From NCBI GenBank assembly GCA_035546335.1, contig DATKDP010000053.1:1-64000 (forward strand): a DNA stretch of 64,000 bases, in the 5' to 3' direction. A model generated the notes under the pieces. That model had not been told where the DNA came from. It did no database searches and worked only from the letters and a program-made list of their open reading frames with translations. Shown in pieces: positions 8,285-17,276 of this stretch. This DNA is from DATKDP01 sp035546335 (GTDB lineage Bacteria > Acidobacteriota > Thermoanaerobaculia > Gp7-AA8). Position 1 is the first letter of the stretch; each line of letters opens with the position of its first letter. Position numbers and translations under genes: made by a program.

Positions 8285-8810
8285 TTTCGTCGGCTGGGAA
8301 TTGCTGCATGAAGGCTTTCCAGCGGTCGAGCAGCCCGTAGCGCGACAGGAAAGGCTCGAACACCTCAGGCGCCAGGAATCCTGCCTCACGAAACTGGACA
8401 ACTCTCAGCTTGTCCTTGCTTCTTCCCGTCTGCAACGCGATCGCCGCGAGATGGATCGGCCTGAAGACCCGCGCCGTAATCTCTCCCAGATCGAGCTCCT
8501 CTGCCTCGGCAATGGCGTCCTCGATGAGGCCGGGCGAAGAGGGAAGGAACTGCACTGGCCAGCCACCAATGATGAAGTATTCGTTCTTCATCTCGTGACC
8601 GGTCCGGGTCAGATACTGCGCCAGTTGGTCGAGTGTAACGACGAGTGAACCAGACGGTGCACTGACGGGCACGAAGACGTCAACATCAACGGTATCGGCG
8701 GGCTCCAGATAGAATGCCGCTGCCACTGCGCCACCGATCGCGTAGCGTTCGATTGCACCGTCTCGCTCCATCTCGTTCAAAGTCCGAATGACGGTGACGA
8801 TGTCTTCCAT
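8277..8810 (-). CDS. Nucleotidyltransferase-like protein (AbiEii/DUF6036-like)
   Basis: 177 residues from the ATG at 8810. The N-terminal helix is followed by RYAIGGAVAAAFYLEP and TVDVDVFVPV, which match the GG...TxDxDvf pattern of AbiEii-like nucleotidyltransferases (a GG followed by two catalytic acids). The C-terminus (EELDLGEITARVFRPIHLAA, IALQTGRSKDKLRVVQF) fits a locus-specific nucleotidyltransferase fold. A longer open frame extends upstream to 9062 but lacks coding character. It may transfer a nucleotide to RNA or a partner (family inference). It is the first gene of a two-gene unit with the small protein at 8108. Confidence 0.7.
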   Translation of the reverse strand: MEDIVTVIRTLNEMERDGAIERYAIGGAVAAAFYLEPADTVDVDVFVPVSAPSGSLVVTLDQLAQYLTRTGHEMKNEYFIIGGWPVQFLPSSPGLIEDAIAEAEELDLGEITARVFRPIHLAAIALQTGRSKDKLRVVQFREAGFLAPEVFEPFLSRYGLLDRWKAFMQQFPADENA

Positions 8811-9084
8811 ACTTTCGAGCTGACTCCGCTTCGCGTCGGCCGGCGCCGAGCAATTCCCGCGAGCACTCGACCATTCTACCCGCACGAGCGTTGGCGCGAC
8901 GCGCCAGATCCGCTCGCGCGGAACGGACGAGGAGCTCTCTCGACCACGGCAGCCGGACAGCAGAATTAGTGACCGCGAAGGGGTACGGGTGGCCGCAACA
9001 CGCCTGACATCGGACGCTCTGATCGATTGGATTCCCATAGACGAGGCAGATCCTCGAAGCAAAACTCGGTCCCCGGAGATGACA

Positions 9085-9112
9085 TTGACTTTCGTGCTGG
9101 CGCGTGTATGCT
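9085..9112 (+). promoter_or_regulatory. Sigma-70-type promoter of the cupin/TetR unit
   Basis: TTGACT at 9085-9090 and TATGCT at 9107-9112 with a 16-base spacer. The start of transcription would fall at about 9119-9120, at the left edge of the operator palindrome, so a bound repressor would block RNA polymerase. Confidence 0.65.
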
Positions 9113-9119
9113 GCCAATA

Positions 9120-9137
9120 CTAGACCGATCGGTCTAG
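9120..9137. promoter_or_regulatory. NemR-type operator CTAGACCGATCGGTCTAG
   Basis: A perfect 18-base palindrome containing TAGACC-N4-GGTCTA, the pattern known for the NemR box of E. coli. It overlaps the predicted transcription start of the cupin gene. The TetR regulator encoded two genes along resembles NemR in its ligand domain, so this is very probably its operator. Confidence 0.85.
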
Positions 9138-9169
9138 CGGCGCAGTCTGACCAAAAAGGAGAAAATGCC

Positions 9170-9556
9170 ATGCGAATCGCGAAAGACGACGTCGATGTCA
9201 AGATGGAAATCCCGGGTGCCGTGCTCCGTCAGGAATTGAATTTTGGCGATGCGAGTGGATTCGGCATGATCAGCGGCGAATATTTCAGTCTCTCGTCCGG
9301 CGTGGACACGACTCTCCTGTTTGAGGGACTGGAGGGGAACGCGTGCCACTGCCCGCACTGGGGATTCGTTTTGCGGGGCCGGATCACGACCACGGATGCC
9401 AGTGGCGCACGGGAGACGGTGAACGCGAATGACCTTTTCTACTGGCCGCCCGGGCATAACGTCAAGGTCGAAGACGACGCGGAGATCGTCATGTTCAGCC
9501 CGCAACGCGAGCATAGCGATGTGATCAACCATATGATCGCGAAGGTGAAGGAGTAA
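9170..9556 (+). CDS. Small cupin-fold protein under TetR control
   Basis: 128 residues starting at the ATG preceded by AAAGGAG eight bases upstream; the alternative upstream frame overlaps the operator and is rejected. The cupin signature is visible as HCPHWGFVLRGRIT and, later, YWPPGHNVKVEDDAEIVMFSP. The first motif lacks the full metal-binding His set, so it may bind a ligand rather than act as an oxygenase. It is the first gene behind the NemR-type operator, so it is presumably induced by electrophiles or another ligand of the neighbouring regulator (inference). Confidence 0.8.
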   Translation: MRIAKDDVDVKMEIPGAVLRQELNFGDASGFGMISGEYFSLSSGVDTTLLFEGLEGNACHCPHWGFVLRGRITTTDASGARETVNANDLFYWPPGHNVKVEDDAEIVMFSPQREHSDVINHMIAKVKE

Positions 9557-9604
9557 GTCGCTCGTCCGCAAGCCGGAGGCGGCGACGACCGAGTAGCCCA
9601 CGAC

Positions 9605-10183
9605 ATGGCTCATCGAACAAAGGAGCGATTGCTCGACGCCGGTCTGGGCATGCTCCTCAAGCATGGCTACAACGACCTGGGAATCCAGGCTCTGCTCGCG
9701 GCTACGGGAATTCCGAAGGGCTCCTTCTATCATCATTTCAGAGACAAGGAGGATTTCGCGCTCCAGGTGATCGACCAGTACATGCGGCAAGTGCACGCGG
9801 GCCTCGACGTCTGCCTGTGCGACGAGGCCCGGCGCCCGCTTGACCGAGTGCGCTGGTTCTTCGAGTTGACCGAACAGAAGTATCGCGAGGAAGGGTATTT
9901 GGGCTGTCTCATCGGTGGACTGGGACAGGAGCTCTCCGGGGTGAGTGAGATTTTCCGGGGCAGGATCGAGAGTTGCCTTTCCGAAATCGGAGAGCGCATC
10001 TCCCAGTGCCTCGAGGAAGCCCGGGCGAGCGGCGACATCCCAGCGGATTCCGACACGCGGCGCATGGCGAGCCTGCTCGTCGATTGCTGGGAGGGTGCGG
10101 CACTTCGAAGCCGGCTGCGAGGGGATGCCGCGCCACTCACAGCCATGCTCGATTTTTACTTCCAGAGGACGTTGCGTGTTTGA
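9605..10183 (+). CDS. TetR/AcrR-family repressor, NemR/AcuR-like
   Basis: 192 residues. The helix-turn-helix lies at about 5-50 (TKERLLDAGLGMLLKHGYND, then ATGIPKGSFYHHFRDKE). The ligand domain carries GCLIGGLGQELSGVSEIFRG, close to the GCL.G...QE signature of NemR and relatives, with cysteines near residues 72 and 100 that could sense electrophiles. It lies 48 bases after the cupin gene in the same orientation and is likely co-repressed through the palindrome at 9120. Confidence 0.9.
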   Translation: MAHRTKERLLDAGLGMLLKHGYNDLGIQALLAATGIPKGSFYHHFRDKEDFALQVIDQYMRQVHAGLDVCLCDEARRPLDRVRWFFELTEQKYREEGYLGCLIGGLGQELSGVSEIFRGRIESCLSEIGERISQCLEEARASGDIPADSDTRRMASLLVDCWEGAALRSRLRGDAAPLTAMLDFYFQRTLRV

Positions 10184-10254
10184 TCTCCCGCGCACGTCAC
10201 TGATGGCCATGAGACGATGGCCCTCCTCGACCTCTGCGTCGCACGACTCACGTC

Positions 10255-10653
10255 TCAGCGGCAACTGATCTCGAGCGAGCTGATGGCTCCTGCCATGTCG
10301 GGCCTTCCGTCGAGAGTGGCTCGCCTCTCGCCGGCAAGCAGACGGATCGAGTCGCCGCGGAAATTATCGTGCTTCCAGAAAGTAACCGTCGCAGAGGGAC
10401 CGACCTCGACGCTGTTGATCCGGTCGTTCCAGTCCTTCCTGTCCGCCCCCGGCAGGTCGCCCACGTTCACCCATCTGCCGGGCCCGTCAATCCGGTTGTT
10501 GCGTCCGGCAAAATTCGGCCCTTCCCAGATGTGAGCCCAACATCCGCTCGAAGCAGCCGTTCCCGTGGTGATCACCGGGGCTGGCTGAGACTTCACCACA
10601 GTGCAGGAAACGGTTGCGGCCAGGACTGCCACTGCAAGCACGATTCGTTTCAT
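10255..10653 (-). CDS. Beta/gamma-crystallin-like lipoprotein
   Basis: 132 residues. A lipoprotein signal peptide ends in ATVSC near residue 17. Two Greek-key motifs follow: CWAHIWEGPNFAGRNNRIDG with NDRINSVEVGPSA, and VTFWKHDNFRGDSIRLLAG with MAGAISSLEIS. NDRINS is one residue off the calcium-binding pattern N/D-N/D-x-x-S/T-S, so calcium binding is possible but weak. It is probably an envelope-anchored structural or stress protein. It stands alone, convergent with the TetR gene. Confidence 0.85.
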   Translation of the reverse strand: MKRIVLAVAVLAATVSCTVVKSQPAPVITTGTAASSGCWAHIWEGPNFAGRNNRIDGPGRWVNVGDLPGADRKDWNDRINSVEVGPSATVTFWKHDNFRGDSIRLLAGERRATLDGRPDMAGAISSLEISCR

Positions 10654-10797
10654 CGTTTCTCCTTCAGGATATCTTCGCCACGATGAGATGCGTGAACCCT
10701 GCCAGAGCCGAGCCTTCGCCTGCAGTCAACCCGAATCGTGAGCCGCCGGAGCGCTCCACCTCGAGTCAGCAGCTGGGCGGAAATCGCATAGAATTCG

Positions 10798-11562
10798 ATG
10801 CTGATGCCCGACTCCGACAGCAGCAGGAGCGAGCGCCTCGCTCCCCATCCCGTCCTCGAGCGCTACTACCGTGACGAGGACGAGCGTCCCAGCGTCGTTC
10901 GAAGCATGTTCGACGAATCCGCTTCCGAGTACGACTGGATCGAGCGCTTCATGTCGTTCGGCATGGGCATCGCGTACCGCAAACGCCTTCTGAAAGAAGC
11001 GGGCCTGGCACAGGGAATGCGCGTCCTCGATGTCGCCACCGGAACCGGGTCCGTGGCGCGCGCCGCGCGCGAGCTCACGGGGCCGAAGGGTCACGTCGCG
11101 GCGCTCGATCCGAGCATCGGCATGCTCCGCCAGGCGAAGCGCCTTGGCTCGCCCGGCATTCTCCTGGGAAGGGGCGAGGCACTGCCATTCGCCGACGAGG
11201 CCTTTGATTTCCTCTCCATGGGCTACGCGCTACGGCACGTCGCCGATTTGAACATCGTCTTCCACGAGTACGCGAGAGCCCTGCGTCCCGGAGGCCGTGT
11301 GGCGATCTTCGAGATCTCGCGCCCTTCATCGAAATTCGGCGTGTTCCTTCTCGGAATCTATCTCGGACGCTTCATCCCGCTCGTCACTCGCATGTTCGGA
11401 CACCGGGAAGCCGCGCGACTGATGCACTACTACTGGCGCACGATCAAGACGTGCGTTCCCCCTTCGACGATCGTCGAGGCGCTACGCGAGTGCGGATTCT
11501 CCGGCGTCGAGCGTAAAGTGCAGGCAGGAATCTTCAGCAGCTACCTCGGCGTCAAGCGATAG
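10798..11562 (+). CDS. UbiE/MenG-type methyltransferase (quinone biosynthesis)
   Basis: 254 residues. SAM site RVLDVATGTGSVARAA near 80-95, then ALDPSIGMLRQAKR, and the family-typical FDFLSMGYALRHVAD and LRPGGRVAIFEISRP. This layout is that of demethylmenaquinone methyltransferase, the last step of menaquinone synthesis at the membrane. The second in-frame ATG at 10804 is an alternative start. Neighbours are unrelated, so the exact substrate (quinone or another polyprenyl compound) is not proven. Confidence 0.85.
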   Translation: MLMPDSDSSRSERLAPHPVLERYYRDEDERPSVVRSMFDESASEYDWIERFMSFGMGIAYRKRLLKEAGLAQGMRVLDVATGTGSVARAARELTGPKGHVAALDPSIGMLRQAKRLGSPGILLGRGEALPFADEAFDFLSMGYALRHVADLNIVFHEYARALRPGGRVAIFEISRPSSKFGVFLLGIYLGRFIPLVTRMFGHREAARLMHYYWRTIKTCVPPSTIVEALRECGFSGVERKVQAGIFSSYLGVKR

Positions 11563-11647
11563 TGCGCTGCAGAAGCCGATGGGAGGCGACGTTCACGTGA
11601 TGCGAAAGCGGCGCTGCGCGCGCCGCACTCCATAGCCGCCGCCCGCT

Positions 11648-13564
<1,917 letters not shown>

Positions 13565-13667
13565 ACGATCCTCCTTCGCTGCCTCCCCGGACGCTATCAA
13601 AAACCCGGTCATCCCGAGCGGCGGATGGGCGGGAAGGCGAGGGCTCTCCACGCTGGTCCAATGCAGG

Positions 13668-13700
13668 GGAGAGCGGGCGTCCCGCGCCCGCCTCTGTTGC
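13668..13700. repeat. GC-hairpin dispersed repeat, copy 2
   Basis: Matches 7886-7918 except for two C/T changes and has the same GCGGGCG/CGCCCGC hairpin. It lies about 100 bases upstream of the S9 peptidase start. Confidence 0.7.
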
Positions 13701-13850
13701 CTCCGCGATGATGCAACCGACCATCACGCGGTTACCCGTCCGCGACGAGCGTCCCGACTCGCTCACACGGTCGTCCGTCACCGGGCCGAAGATCGGAATC
13801 TTCGGCCACACCTGTCATCCCGAGAAGGAGGGAAAGGAATCCGGCGCGTC

Positions 13851-13907
13851 CTTCCTAAGGCGGTCCGCCAGAGAGTCCTCCTCGATGAGCTCCATGACGA
13901 GGTCACG
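13851..13907 (-). pseudogene. Relic of a serine/threonine kinase hinge region
   Basis: The reverse strand encodes RDLVMELIEEDSLADRLRK, which shares 12 of 19 residues with the hinge of kinase 1 (AYLVMEYLEGESLADRLAK). Upstream the frame is broken by stops; downstream it runs into a dispersed repeat. A remnant of a fourth kinase copy is the simplest reading. Confidence 0.45.
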
Positions 13908-13962
13908 AAGAGACTGCTCACTCGGTTCGGAACGCGTTCCGGCCGACTTTCCCGCCACTGTG

Positions 13963-14154
13963 TTACGGCTCGTCCTCGAGCAACCCGCGAATCTGATCGC
14001 GCAGCTCCGGAGTGTTCTCGTGCCCGTGGTGATTCACGGCGTGAAGGACGGCGGCATCCAGCACCTCGTCTTCACGTCCGGCGATGGTGAGCGAGCAGTT
14101 GCTCTCGCTCGGAAACCTTCTGCAGTCGGCCACCTTTCGCCCTGATTCCGCCAT
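13963..14154 (-). CDS. DUF1059 small protein
   Basis: 63 residues. The pattern KVADCRRFPSESNCSLTIAG, then EDEVLDAAVLHAVNHHGH and TPELRDQIRGLLED is that of DUF1059, a small conserved domain with two cysteines and a HxxxxHGH cluster that may bind metal. The biological role is unknown. The ATG at 14154 has GAAGGAGGG seven bases upstream, a strong ribosome site. It appears monocistronic. Confidence 0.85.
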   Translation of the reverse strand: MAESGRKVADCRRFPSESNCSLTIAGREDEVLDAAVLHAVNHHGHENTPELRDQIRGLLEDEP

Positions 14155-14403
14155 CGGGTCCCTCCTTCGCTCGCTGTTACGCTCTGCTCCAACATGGTGC
14201 GTCTGCCTCCGGGTGTCAACCGTTCGACTCAGGGAAGCACGTCGAATCCCTGCTCGGAACCAGGCTCAGCTTCTTTCGCGAGGCGGCAAGGAGCGCAGCC
14301 ACGGCTCTCCGGTGAAGCGTTTCATCGATTCAGACGACCGTGAGCAGTGAGGTCCTCCGCCAAATAGTCGTCATGGCGGGCGCCCAGGACCCGACACCCC
14401 CGA

Positions 14404-17085
14404 TCAGCGATTCTCGCGCGTCAATGCGCTCACGACCAGCGTCAGCGGCATCGGATCGACGTCTCCCACCGCGCGGTTTACGACGAAGGCCCGCCCGTCG
14501 ACCGTATCGATCTGACGACTCCGGTTCTTCTTCAGATCGATCGAAAAGAGCACGACCGGCTCACCGAACGCGAGCGACGATCCGCCCGCAGAATGCTGAA
14601 CGGCTACCGCGACCAGCTCCGATTCTCCCTTCAGGAAATAAAGCTCCCGCCCGTCCGACCTCCAGAACGGTCCCGATCCCCCATCGGTGGAGATCATCCA
14701 CCGGTCCGCCGGATCGGGATAGCCTTGTACGTACACCTCCCTCCGCCCCGTCTCGTCGGAGTCGAAGGCGAGGAAGCGCCCGTCGGGAGAAAACGAGCCG
14801 TTCAGCTCGTTGAACCGGCTCGCCAGTCCCGGTTGCATCGACTGATCGGAGATGGAGTAGAACCCGAGATCGTAACTGCCGCCCTCTTCGCCTCCCGTAT
14901 CGCTCGAATCCATCACGATCGCTCCCCGCGCCGACCAGGAGAGCGGACCGATGGACCTCCCGGGAACCGAGTGAAGCAACGTCTCGTCGTCTCCGCGGCG
15001 CACCGACCGCACGTGGATGGCGCCGTGGCCGACATCTCTCGCCGAGTAGAACGCGATCTGCCTTCCGTCCGGCGACCAGACCGGCTTACTCTCGTCTTCG
15101 GGAGCCGAGGTAAACCGCGTCCCCGTTCCTCGCTGCACTTCGAAGATCCAGATGTCGCCCCGGTTGGTTTCGTCGCTCTGATCGACGGCCACCTGGGCGC
15201 CGTCAGGCGAGAGCCGTGGATGATAGAAGTTGCCGGGCGGGCCGATCGCTCCGAGGTCTTTGCCGCTCCGATCGATGCGCGCGAGCTCGTCGCCGCGCAC
15301 TACCCCTCCCTCGCGGAAGACGAGCGTACCGTCCCCCGCCACCGAGAACATGCTCAGCCCCACACGCGGATCGAACTGTACGCCGCTGTGGACGAGGCGC
15401 GACTCCCCCGTCAGCTCGAGGCGGTCGAGATCGAACGGCTGCGCGCGAAGATTCCCGTCCTGCCACCACAGCAGCTCTCCGGAGGGAGAATGGAGCGCGT
15501 TCGAATTGCTCCTCATGATCACCTTGTGGAGCCCGCCCTCGAGCGATCCGACCCGAAGCTCGCGCTTGGCCTCGGAGTCCGAGTAGTCGCGCACGAGGTA
15601 AAGAAAGTGAGTCCCGTCAGGGAGGAACGCCGGGAAGAGGTACTCCTCGTCGCCGGGCGCCGCGGGCGCGGCCCCGGAGGGTGCCTCGGCTCGAGGCAAC
15701 TTCTGAATCTCACCCCCGGCGGCTCGCACCCGGTAGAGGGTTCGTTGGAAAGCGAAGACGATGACCCCGTCGCTGTTCCACGTGCCCCCGGGCCGGGCGT
15801 CGACGGTGGCGAGAGTCTCCACCACGCCGCCTTCGAGGGTGACGCGCTTCAGATGGTTCTCGTCGAAGAACGCGAGAGCGCGGCTGTCGGGCGACCAGAA
15901 GGGATACCTCCCCTTCTCCGTCCCCGGAATCGGCCTCACCGTTCCGTCGTCCAGCGACTGCAGCCAGAGCCGATCGGTCCCGGCGGCATCGCGCGCTCCG
16001 AAGACGACCAGCGAGCCGTCGGGCGAGATCGCGAGCCCGCTGCTCACGAGGAAGCCGGCGCCGGGCGGTGGCGGAATCTTCGCGATGATGCGCCGGCGAG
16101 CCGTCACCTCGCCGGTGTCGAGCCAGGCCCAGGTCCCGAAGACGATCGCCACGATCGCCACGACCCACGGAAGCGCCTTCATGCCGCGGGCTGCCCTCGG
16201 ACGCGCGATCTCAATCCCGGAGCTCACCGGCTCTTCGGCGTCCGTGAGCTCGATTCGCGCGTCGGCGATGTCGTGCAGGCGGTTGCGTGGATTCTTCTCC
16301 AGGCATCGCCGGATCAGACGACGAACGGAGGCGGGACTCGACGCCGGGAGCGCGTCGAGATCGGGCTCTTCCTTCAGCACGGCCGCGAGCGTGTCGGAGA
16401 TCGTTTCTCCCGAGAAGAGTCGCTGGCCGGTGAGCATCTCCCACAGCACCACCCCGAAGGCCCAGATATCCGCGCGTTTGTCGACGCGCCTGCCCCGCGC
16501 CTGCTCCGGGCTCATGTACGCTGCCGTTCCGAGGATCACGCCGGCGTGAGTCGCGGCGCGAACCATGGTCGGAGAATTCGAGAAGTCCTGCTCGGCGTCC
16601 TCGGCATCGAGCGCTCTGGCGAGGCCGAAATCGAGAACTTTGACGTTCCCGTCGGGGTCGATCTTGATGTTGGCGGGCTTGAGATCGCGATGGACGATCC
16701 CCTGCTCGTGGGCCAGCTCGAGCGCCTCGGCGATCTGCCGGGCGATCGCAATCGCCTCATCGACAGCAATGGGGCCGCGGCGCAGACGATCGGACAGGTC
16801 CTCGCCTGCGGCGAGCTGCATGACGAGGAAGCGCACGCCGTCGCTGATCTCGAAGCCGTGAATCGAGGCGATGTGCTGATGGTCGAGGGAGGCGAGCACT
16901 CTCGCTTCCCGTTCGAAGCGGCCGAGGCGCTCGGCATCGAGTGTGAACTCCTCGGGGAGAACCTTGATCGCCACCTCGCGACCGAGCTTCGTGTCGCGGG
17001 CGCGGTAGACCTCCCCCATGCCTCCTTTTCCAAGAGGCGCGAGAATCTCGTAATGGGCGAGATGTCTGCCCGGGACGATCGACAT
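14404..17085 (-). CDS. Membrane serine/threonine kinase with TolB/PD40 propeller
   Basis: 893 residues from MSIVPGRHLAHYEI; the open frame continues to 17268, but the kinase fold begins here. Glycine loop GKGGMGEVYRARDTKLG, Lys41 in VAIKVL, HRDLKPANIKI, DFG, and AAYMSPEQARG in the activation segment. The transmembrane helix (ALPWVVAIVAIVFGTWAWL) follows near residue 315. The C-terminal half has propeller repeats such as ISPDGSLVVFGA, LSPDGAQVAVDQ and WSPDGRQIAFYS. It is a more distant paralogue of the kinases at 1 and 5038. It is divergent from the secreted protein gene at 17277. Confidence 0.93.
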   Translation of the reverse strand: MSIVPGRHLAHYEILAPLGKGGMGEVYRARDTKLGREVAIKVLPEEFTLDAERLGRFEREARVLASLDHQHIASIHGFEISDGVRFLVMQLAAGEDLSDRLRRGPIAVDEAIAIARQIAEALELAHEQGIVHRDLKPANIKIDPDGNVKVLDFGLARALDAEDAEQDFSNSPTMVRAATHAGVILGTAAYMSPEQARGRRVDKRADIWAFGVVLWEMLTGQRLFSGETISDTLAAVLKEEPDLDALPASSPASVRRLIRRCLEKNPRNRLHDIADARIELTDAEEPVSSGIEIARPRAARGMKALPWVVAIVAIVFGTWAWLDTGEVTARRRIIAKIPPPPGAGFLVSSGLAISPDGSLVVFGARDAAGTDRLWLQSLDDGTVRPIPGTEKGRYPFWSPDSRALAFFDENHLKRVTLEGGVVETLATVDARPGGTWNSDGVIVFAFQRTLYRVRAAGGEIQKLPRAEAPSGAAPAAPGDEEYLFPAFLPDGTHFLYLVRDYSDSEAKRELRVGSLEGGLHKVIMRSNSNALHSPSGELLWWQDGNLRAQPFDLDRLELTGESRLVHSGVQFDPRVGLSMFSVAGDGTLVFREGGVVRGDELARIDRSGKDLGAIGPPGNFYHPRLSPDGAQVAVDQSDETNRGDIWIFEVQRGTGTRFTSAPEDESKPVWSPDGRQIAFYSARDVGHGAIHVRSVRRGDDETLLHSVPGRSIGPLSWSARGAIVMDSSDTGGEEGGSYDLGFYSISDQSMQPGLASRFNELNGSFSPDGRFLAFDSDETGRREVYVQGYPDPADRWMISTDGGSGPFWRSDGRELYFLKGESELVAVAVQHSAGGSSLAFGEPVVLFSIDLKKNRSRQIDTVDGRAFVVNRAVGDVDPMPLTLVVSALTRENR

Positions 17086-17276
17086 GAAGGTGCAAGGATA
17101 CAGCAGAGAGGCCGCTGCGTCCGTGCGCCGCAGGAGCGCGGGCGGCTCGCACCTCAGGGGCGTAGACTCTCGCCGTATCCCATGGTCACCTTTGCAACGT
17201 TCGGACGTTCCATCGACCGCCTGACCGGCCTCTTTCAGTGGCCTCCGACGGACCCGCTGCCAGACCACCGTGATGC

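Larger units (their letters stand above)
13565..13962. other. Repeat-rich spacer with a kinase relic
   Basis: About 400 bases without an intact gene. It contains a GTCATCCCGAG dispersed motif near 13609 and again near 13814, copy 2 of the GC-hairpin repeat (13668-13700), and a short reverse-strand fragment matching the kinase hinge region (13851-13907). Confidence 0.55.
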
